A stretch of DNA of 14,765 nt from Saccoglossus kowalevskii (Eukaryota > Hemichordata > Enteropneusta > Harrimaniidae). Below, one piece after another: positions 8,950 to 14,765 of this stretch. A program made the position numbers and the translations under genes. Location: positions 64,907-79,671 of the forward strand of contig NW_003123417.1 of assembly GCF_000003605.2 (NCBI RefSeq). The letters are read 5' to 3'. How positions within the stretch are numbered: the first letter of the stretch is position 1; every line of letters starts with the position of its first letter. The notes under the pieces were generated by a model, which worked only from the letters and a program-made list of their open reading frames with translations, did not search any database and had not been told where the DNA came from.

Positions 8950-9278
8950 CTTCCATTTACTTCATAACTGTTTCCCAGTTCCTCCTGGTCGTAAGTATAC
9001 GTCCCATTAAGCAGACGAAATCCTTTGAATTCATAGTCTTCGGAATCCGTTTCGTTGGTCTTAATACCTAACATTCCGAATGTGTTGCCCATCAACTCAG
9101 AATCTTTGTGAATACCAATAAATAAACGGTTTCGGTTGTTACGGGTGTTCTTATCCCACTCGACCCACCAACGCCCGCCTTGGGAGAAGACGACACTCGT
9201 GGCATTGCTGATAATTTGAGTACTAACCGCCAAATCAGGGGTCATGTACGTAGTTTGGTTGTTTATCACCCCGTCAAT
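8950..9278 (-). CDS. Internal exon encoding the end of a von Willebrand D-like domain
   Basis: The exon is 329 bases (109 codons plus two bases), bounded on the minus strand by TAATTCGCAG|ATT and GGAAG|GTAAAT, both good splice sites. It enters in phase 0 and leaves with two bases of a codon. After IDGVINNQ come alternating hydrophobic residues and GRWWVEWD. Then come LFIGIH, NTFGMLGIKTN, an acidic DSEDYEF, LLNGTYTYDQEELGNSYEV. This order (beta strands, W-E-W-D, G-x-LG, acidic loop, NGT, late G-S) is the C-terminal half of a VWD domain. It has no cysteine; from what I know of the family, some membrane mucin and sushi-domain relatives of MUC4/SUSD2 type have lost the Cys of the CGLC motif, so that subtype is my best guess. 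Four N-glycosylation sequons (NQT, NAT, NET, NGT) fit an extracellular protein. Neighbouring exons were not found in the window, so flanking introns are long or the gene is degraded. Confidence 0.6.
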
Positions 9279-9446
9279 CTGCGAATTACAATGTATATTA
9301 GTGTAATTAATGAATTCATATTTAAAACATTATTACTAACTGTGAAATAATTGAATTCGTGCAATATGAATAACAATTCATACAGATTTCTACTACATTT
9401 GAGTTTCAATTACATTCGTATGACACTGGTATGTTTTATTGACCTT

Positions 9447-9507
9447 CGTGCGTCCGTGTGTCCGTACATCCCTGTGTCCATGGATCCCTGCGTGCGTGTG
9501 TGCGTCC
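9447..9507. repeat. GTGCGTCC-like degenerate short repeat
   Basis: A G/T/C-rich tract made of variants of CGTGCGTCC and CCCTGTGTCC. It gives a spurious His/Cys/Arg-rich open frame on the plus strand. Simple-sequence DNA. Confidence 0.6.
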
Positions 9508-9796
9508 GAACCTACATCTTAGACTGATAACATTCGAACTTCACACATACATCATACATAATATTATACATGTGCACATCAATTTGTTTCACGGTCTGAT
9601 TCAAGATGGTCGAATGGAGGCCATTTTTGTGCTTAAAAATCATCGAAAACAAGAATTGTCACATTACGGGACCTTGATGCATATCATACTGTTTTTCAGA
9701 TTGGATTTAAAGCGGGAGGGTCGTCACCTTCGCACGCGCGGGAATTGAGTCCCAAGCAACGATAACAACACACGCTAAAAACGCAAAGGCTCATGG

Positions 9797-9810
9797 GTAG
9801 ACGATTGTTT
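9797..9810. repeat. Target-site duplication, left copy
   Basis: GTAGACGATTGTTT, an exact 14-base match with 9931-9944, flanks the retroposon at 9811-9930. Copy A has the single unduplicated site at 6858-6871 with one mismatch. Confidence 0.85.
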
Positions 9811-9930
9811 TTGTTTGTTTTGTTTGTTTTTTTTAAATGTTTTTGTGCCAGGCAACAGTTCCTGACATTGAATGTCACTGTTGTCTCTCCTGACTTTTTG
9901 TTGTTGTAAGTGCTAGTGCTGACACATAGT
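9811..9930 (-). mobile_element. A-tailed retroposon inserted in the MITE
   Basis: Read on the minus strand, 120 bases end in an A-rich tail (a run of eight A followed by CAAA units) directly against the left duplication. This is the hallmark of target-primed reverse transcription: 3' A-tail plus a 14-base direct repeat. The body, about 85 bases, begins ACTATGTGTCAGCACTAGC and has no coding capacity. I see no clear RNA polymerase III boxes, so it may be a SINE or a 5'-truncated LINE 3' end. The insertion is younger than the MITE, since copy A lacks it. Confidence 0.75.
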
Positions 9931-9944
9931 GTAGACGATTGTTT
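9931..9944. repeat. Target-site duplication, right copy
   Basis: GTAGACGATTGTTT, identical to 9797-9810. The MITE sequence resumes here with GTAAACAC. Confidence 0.85.
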
Positions 9945-10012
9945 GTAAACACTGACACGCTATGGCCATCTGACGCATGCGCAGGTGACGACTCCCCCGC
10001 TTTAAAATAGAT

Positions 10013-10420
10013 GATCGGTGGCTATTTCATTTAATGAATGCAGTTCTGGTGCCATATCTCTGCCATGCTTTGACTGAATATGTTCAAATTTTATATATTC
10101 ATTATACTTCATGTCATAGATATACAGGTATATTGGCTTGACTATCTGATTCAAATAGCCGAATTGTATATATTCACTATACATTCATGTTATAGATATA
10201 CATATGTATTCAACATGGCCGACCAGTGGCCATTTTGTTTCAATTAATACTGTTCCAAAGCAATATCTCCAAATATGGACAAGTACTCGTTTGACGATCA
10301 TAAACAAGATAACTGAATGTCAATCAAGTCAATGTTGAAAAAATCATCATAATTAAGCATCAGCCTCTGGATCCATATTTCTGACATGTTTATGTTCCAA
10401 CTATATTACTATAAACAAAA
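10013..10420. repeat. Irregular diverged repeat block
   Basis: Several short modules recur in order. GTGGCTATTTCATTTAAT (10018) resembles GTGGCCATTTTGTTTCAATTAAT (10225). CAG-TCTGG-CCATAT-TCTG-CATG occurs at 10041 and again at 10361. A TATATATTCA-TATAC-TTCATGT-ATAGATATACA module occurs at 10092 and 10167, 75 bases apart. A related CAAGATGG…GGCCATTTT piece lies at 9601, on the other side of the MITE. The MITE therefore seems to have landed in an older repeat family with nested duplications. Confidence 0.5.
10092..10203. repeat. 75-bp tandem duplication
   Basis: The module at 10092-10126 (TATATATTCATTATAC, then TTCATGTCATAGATATACA) repeats at 10167-10203 with a few substitutions and a two-base indel. 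CTGATTCAAAT-type sequence precedes the second copy, with a weaker match before the first. Confidence 0.6.
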
Positions 10421-12508
10421 CTATATATCTTAAATTGTATAACTAACGGGGACTGTGCCATGCATTGCTTGTTTTAATTTGTTCCATTTTACTTTTGAAG
10501 AGAAGGGTGGAAATATTATTGAAACTTACTACAACCTACTGCAATGCACCGTTCATATTAAGTCGCGCCCTCTAGCGGCAAGGCGCCTACGTGATGTAAG
10601 TGGTGACCTGATCTGGTGGCCGTTCACACTACTGGCGACAGTGAAGACTATATCACTTTACTGAATACCATTTTACTGCACAGCCAATCGAAATTGTCTA
10701 TTTGATCCAACCTACGTCATTTTCGGAAACTGATATAACCATGGAATGTCTAAAGGAATATCTCCCTTCCAACCAGCTATTTTAGACATTTACTATGAAA
10801 TATTCATAAATCTAAAAACAATCCTGACAATGAAAAATAAGCGTGCATTAAAGGCGTAGTTAATTTATTAACCACTGTCTGAGAGAATCAGGCAGATTTG
10901 AATAAAAGTGGGAAGATGGGGGTCGGCGGATTTCTTTTATATTCTGAGGTTTAAGTACAGCAAGGGTCTCTACTACGAAAATAAGGTTAAACATTTCTGA
11001 TCATAATTATTTTCATAGTTATCCCACCCCCCTAAAATATACCCTTTTTGGGTATCTTCAAAACCTCGCATCTTTCAATTTATGGTCATTTTCATGACCC
11101 CCTTAAAGTAACTTAAGAGTTTGCGATTCAAATTAAATTTCCAGGGCTTAAAATCTAACCCCTTTTCTTTACATTCATGTAAACAAAATTTAAAACAAAG
11201 CATGGAAAGCTTCCATTTTTGCAATAGGGGTGTTGCAATTTTTTGCATTTTTCAAGAAGCGGAAAAAAGCTATATTTTGGCAATATTCAAAGCTGTATAA
11301 AAAAAATGGCCCAACTTTTTTCAGGCTGATTTTTTCATAGAATGTGAACCAAACATAGGTCAACCCATTACAAGTTTCAAATCCGTGGAGTGTCGTCAGC
11401 TCTTTTGTCAGGAGCTGCTTAAAATTCAACCTTTTCAAGGAAACATGACATTTTGGAATCTTGTACATGGTGCCAATGAATTATAATTATGTGCAGTAAA
11501 CCAAACATAAGCATTTGAAAAAACACCTTACACCAAGAGCATGTCCTTAAGAAATTCTGGCAAATATAATTTCAGGGATTTCCATCTGTTTACACCCCTA
11601 TAACGAAAAATGGACTGCCCCTATGTGATAATGTACATCTAAATCATACATACGAGTCATAGATTACTTGTATAACACAAAACGGGAATATGATAAGGAA
11701 GGCATATAATGATAAAAAATAACTTAATTAGTAATCCATTGGTACATGGACTTTATAAAAACATTACAGGTCTTAGAATCAACCTTTAGGGTCACACATA
11801 TCACGAAAATACACAACAAATGACACCATAAAGTTTTAAGAACAATAATGATTACAATAAATTTCTGTCAATTTTTATGTCATTTCCTTTATGGTCTCAA
11901 CTGGCAGGTGCAAATATTTACATTAAAATCAGTTTGGATTTCAGAGGCAGATGGATAGGAGATCGCCCCCCCCCCGGAAAAAACGGGGGAGGTAGGCCTA
12001 AAGACATAACCCCCGAATTCATTTTTTGCATGAGGTAAAAGCAACTCCTGAGAAAATTATTCATGTTTGTTTTGCTCCTTGTTTAAAAAAAATAAAAGTT
12101 GCCTTTGCTGAGCTAAGATATTTGCAATTAGTAATCAAGAAAGGTAATTAATTTAGTAAGTATTTTGTTCCCTGTTTTATCATTTCAAAAATACACCTTT
12201 ATTAAATTGTGAACAATATTACATTGTTGTATAAAGTGTATCATTTGGTGCCATACGAGAGTGTTCTTAACTTGAAATGTCAAAAATGGGCTTAATGGAT
12301 TTTGCAACCTAACCCAGGTAGATTGGAAAGATCAATGTATGTATAAGACGACTGATAGTTAACTATAGTTAATACACACGTATGCAAAGCAGAACCTAAT
12401 TAAGTTCCAAGATTTTCCCTCGACGGAGTAATGACTGAGTGAAACCTTTGCAATCGCCATTGTTAGGCCTAGCATATTTATACCTGAATACTATCAAAAC
12501 ATTTTAGC
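10421..12508. other. Gene-free stretch, possibly transposon flank
   Basis: No supportable exon. A 92-codon minus-strand frame at 11190-11468 is Lys/Phe-rich, without domain or splice context. Small hairpins occur, such as ATACCC-TTTTT-GGGTAT at 11039-11055, and a 10-base C run at 11966-11975 is followed by a G-rich partner. It lies on the 3' side of the broken zinc-finger gene, so part may be untranslated sequence of the same transposon, but I find no terminal repeats. Confidence 0.4.
10565..10578 (-). promoter_or_regulatory. CTCF-like motif 3, strongest match
   Basis: GCGCCCTCTAGCGG on plus reads CCGCTAGAGGGCGC on minus, fitting 13 of 14 positions of CCASYAGRKGGCRS. This is the best of the three such sites in the window. 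Similar strings also occur inside repeats, so occupancy is uncertain. Confidence 0.35.
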
Positions 12509-12540
12509 GATGATGAAAGAAACTAACAATTTTCATCATC
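12509..12540. repeat. Hairpin downstream of the transposase-like pseudogene
   Basis: Perfect 10-base arms GATGATGAAA (12509-12518) and TTTCATCATC (12531-12540) surround a 12-base loop. It lies 51-82 bases beyond the pseudogene stop codon at 12591, in the position of its 3' untranslated region. Confidence 0.6.
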
Positions 12541-12558
12541 TACTTTGCAATTGTTCCG

Positions 12559-12600
12559 TTCAGTTTACGGAGTACAATGTTTCTTTCAGTTTACGTAGTA
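12559..12600. repeat. Paired 16-base direct repeat at the pseudogene stop
   Basis: TTCAGTTTACGGAGTA (12559-12574) and TTCAGTTTACGTAGTA (12585-12600) differ by one base and are 26 bases apart. The second overlaps the TAA stop of the pseudogene. It could be a short tandem duplication. Confidence 0.6.
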
Positions 12601-14765
12601 GCGCAAGTACACTGCTGTATGTACTCTTCCAGTGGCTTCAAAAAGCAGACTATTCTAGACAATGATCCTGCATCCTTTATTTTGAATTGTTCACATATCT
12701 CTTTCGAGTCTTTCAATTTGAGCAATTTCTCCAGCGTGCGATTTTCATAGAGATGAAATAAGTTCATTCCTCTGAACATAATTGGATGTTGCAACCCCAA
12801 TTCTTGGAAGACAAGATCATGCGTATCAAGGCGTTCGCTATCAGCATCATACTTGTCATCATCGTCCTCGCTGTCATCAGGCTACTGGTTACTCTGCATT
12901 GGGTCAGCAACAGGCAGGTGACTTCTTCACTTAGCCTGCTTCTGCTTAGCTGCAAGCCTGCTAAAATAGCTTTCTTTTTGTCTGGTTGTTTTTCACTCTG
13001 ATGAAGTGAACATCAGATCTCCATCATCCCTCTTCAAGAACCGCATTTCTTTGGAGACTTGAGCTGGATCAGCTTTACGGCCTGTTTTGTTACCGGTTTC
13101 AAACTTCTCAATTAGATAGGATCTTACACCTTGAGTTACTTTCTGGTGTTTTTTCGGTTCTTTCAAAGCACAGCCCTTTTCAGCAACCTTCACTGCAGCG
13201 ATCTCTTCACGACTAGAATCGATTGTTGGCATTAGTTTTCCTTTTGAAAAGTGACACCTTAGCTGCCCACTTTTTCCTGATGGCATCATACATTGTTCTT
13301 TTGGCACTTCTCGTTGGTGTTCCTCGGTGTCCATATGGTTTTTCCAGATCTTTGAAAGATGTGAATGTCTGTATGCATCCTTCCTCTTCACAGGAAAATA
13401 CTTGCTGGGCATGTGAAGTCTCTGGAGTGGAATGTCTGAGTGTTCCTTTCTGCTGGGATGTCACTTCAGAGAGAGAAAGGATAGTTATGTCAGTAGGTCC
13501 TTAGTTGTATTGACGACTTGCAATGAACTTGCCAGTTGTTTTCTCTGGCCAAGTTTACCTCAGAAACTGCTACCCTACAATCCTTGGTACCTCTGTGGGA
13601 ATCAAAAGCCTTCTTTATGTCCTCAGCAGTCACCACGTCATTCTTTTCACTGACATATGTGCTTTCATTGGAGCAATCTTTCTGTCACAGATATCCTTGC
13701 CAAACTGGGGATCAGATAAATCGTATCTCTTCACGGTTATACCTGTTCTGTTGCCAATGCCTGTGAGAGCGAATAGAAGCCGCCCATTGTGGTAGCAACC
13801 TGCGTTGTCACTCTTGAGGAAGGCATTGACAATCTTTGGGTTCAGTTGCTTGACCGTGGAAAGGACATGTTCAACAATCGATGCTACAGCAAACCAATTC
13901 TGGGTGCATGAATTGAAGACATGTACAAAACACTCCACTTGAAATTTGCCATTTTCTTTCAAAATGACACAAGACACATGCCAGCTTCTTCCTCTCTTGT
14001 CAAAGAAGTCAGCCATTTGCTCACGAAACTGCAAAGGAAGAAACTTCATCGCCCAATCCATGACCAAGAGAATGCTGGAATCATTTAGATTGTTCAGCAC
14101 GTCATTTTTGGCGCACTCCTGATTTGATGTTCGTGCAATGTGCGCTTTCCAGGCATCAATGTCAGATTTAGCTATGTCAAACTCAAATAACATGCGTTCT
14201 TTTTCTTGAGGCGATAGAGAACTCTGGATATTGTTCCTGATACTGTCCATAATCACATCTAGTGTAGTACATCGCTCACAATTAAGTGTGTGGTTATGGC
14301 TGCATTCTGAGGAGAATGTATCAGACTTGTGGTCACTAAGAGCATATCTGAGACAATGATAAGTACATCCATCAGTAACGCTTGAAGTTAGACTTCAAAT
14401 ACAGTTTTGAAGATTTCGAATCGTGTCCAGTCTGACGACAAAACTCATCATCACATCCATCATCCCGATGGCTGGTCAGCATGTCATCTAGAGTATCAAA
14501 TGCATGGCCACCCTTTGTCAATTTAATAATCTAATCCTTGGAGAGATTTCTGTTGGCTTGCTGAACATACTCGTAGCAAAAGCTTTGATATTGCTTTATG
14601 ATTCTACTCGGAATAACAGTTTTGATAGCATTCGGAATTGTTATTCTTGTTCCATCATCCAGTTTCAAATCTCGTGTTCCGAAGGCAACATCTTGAAGGT
14701 AATGGGATGTAGATATGAAATCAATGAAATGGTCTACCTTTACTGTATTCAATAGACTTCGTTAG
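12591..14765 (-). pseudogene. Decayed C2H2 zinc-finger, transposase-like gene, N-terminus beyond the window
   Basis: Reading leftward, one long protein is recoverable only by changing frame. An entry segment (14752-14534: DHFIDFI, LQDVAFGTRDLKL, IPSRIIKQY) has an upstream TAA at 14764 and ends at TAG 14533-14531. The same frame continues as GGHAFDTLDDML to TGA 14374. A frameshift leads to 14394-13633, with a Cys/His cluster, then LVMDWAMKFLP, KRGRSWHV and FLKSDNAGCYH. A shift near 13640 restores TAEDIKKAFDSHRG, ending at TGA 13492. A C2H2 finger at 13392-13317 has its two Cys in one frame and its two His in another. The tail frame has stops at 12995, 12929 and 12884 (SYFSRLAAKQKQ, acidic stretch, LQHPIMFRGMNL) and ends TAA 12593-12591. 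I recognise the layout as that of multi-copy uncharacterized C2H2 proteins of invertebrates. Asp of MDWAMK and of SDNAGCY look like DDE-type catalytic residues, which is inference. No inverted ends were found. Nonfunctional. Confidence 0.75.

Larger units (their letters stand above)
9706..10006 (+). mobile_element. MITE-like element, copy B, complete but interrupted
   Basis: The ends are inverted repeats of 33 bases (9706-9738 and 9974-10006) with four mismatches, each starting TTTAAAGCGGG and containing GTCGTCACCT. With the nested retroposon (120 bases) and one copy of its 14-base duplication removed, the element is about 167 bases, a usual MITE size, and has no coding capacity. The outermost TTTAAA is itself palindromic, so it may be target duplication (TTAA or TTTAAA) rather than element. 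That would suggest a TTAA-targeting superfamily such as piggyBac, but this is unproven. Its interior matches copy A at 6806-6931. Confidence 0.75.

Noticed and set aside
11190-11468. 92-codon minus-strand open frame
   Set aside because: Composition follows the AT-rich DNA (Lys, Phe, Asn), with no motif and no splice sites at its borders.
13223-13795. Several plus-strand open frames of 70-93 codons
   Set aside because: They lie antisense to the zinc-finger pseudogene, whose minus-strand translation has clear motifs.
1-14765. CRISPR arrays, tRNA genes, rRNA, prokaryotic operons
   Set aside because: No regularly spaced repeats, no recognisable tRNA boxes, no rRNA sequence, and no ribosome-binding sites with adjacent genes were found on either strand.

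Overview
The window looks like animal nuclear DNA, most likely from an aquatic invertebrate. It is AT-rich, has very low coding density, carries GT/AG-bounded exons, and holds decayed transposable elements including a TIR element and an A-tailed retroposon. The phylum cannot be fixed from the sequence. There is no prokaryotic gene organisation, CRISPR array, rRNA or recognisable tRNA. Most open frames are chance or lie antisense to real features.

Layout. From 998 to 1873 on the minus strand lies a small split gene. Exon 1 encodes a signal peptide. A phase-compatible exon 2 ends with an Arg-Arg site followed by Gln. A possible short terminal exon follows. From 2203 to 2555 there is a diverged pair of ~120-bp direct repeats. 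From 3692 to 3903 a CpG-rich open frame may be an exon. From 4490 to 5035 a CpG-rich block carries E-box and YY1-type motifs and two strong splice donors pointing apart, so it may be a promoter or first-exon region. Near 6806-6931 and 9706-10006 are two copies of one MITE-like repeat. The second is complete, with 33-bp inverted ends, and is split by a 120-bp A-tailed retroposon that left a 14-bp target-site duplication. At 7052-7122 there is a nearly perfect 71-bp hairpin. At 8950-9278 on the minus strand a well-bounded internal exon encodes the C-terminal part of a von Willebrand D-like domain. The region 9590-10420 holds irregular diverged repeats. From 10421 to 12508 nothing coding is visible. 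From 12591 to the right edge, on the minus strand, lies a multiply frameshifted, stop-containing copy of a large C2H2 zinc-finger, transposase-like protein.

There is no operon-like cooperation. Two host genes seem to be represented by fragments: the small secreted precursor and the VWD-like extracellular protein. The rest is repeat biology. The most informative items are the dated insertion of a retroposon into a MITE with an empty-site relative 3 kb away, the decayed zinc-finger transposon gene, the long hairpin, and the possible peptide precursor. I did not find a clear previously undescribed system.
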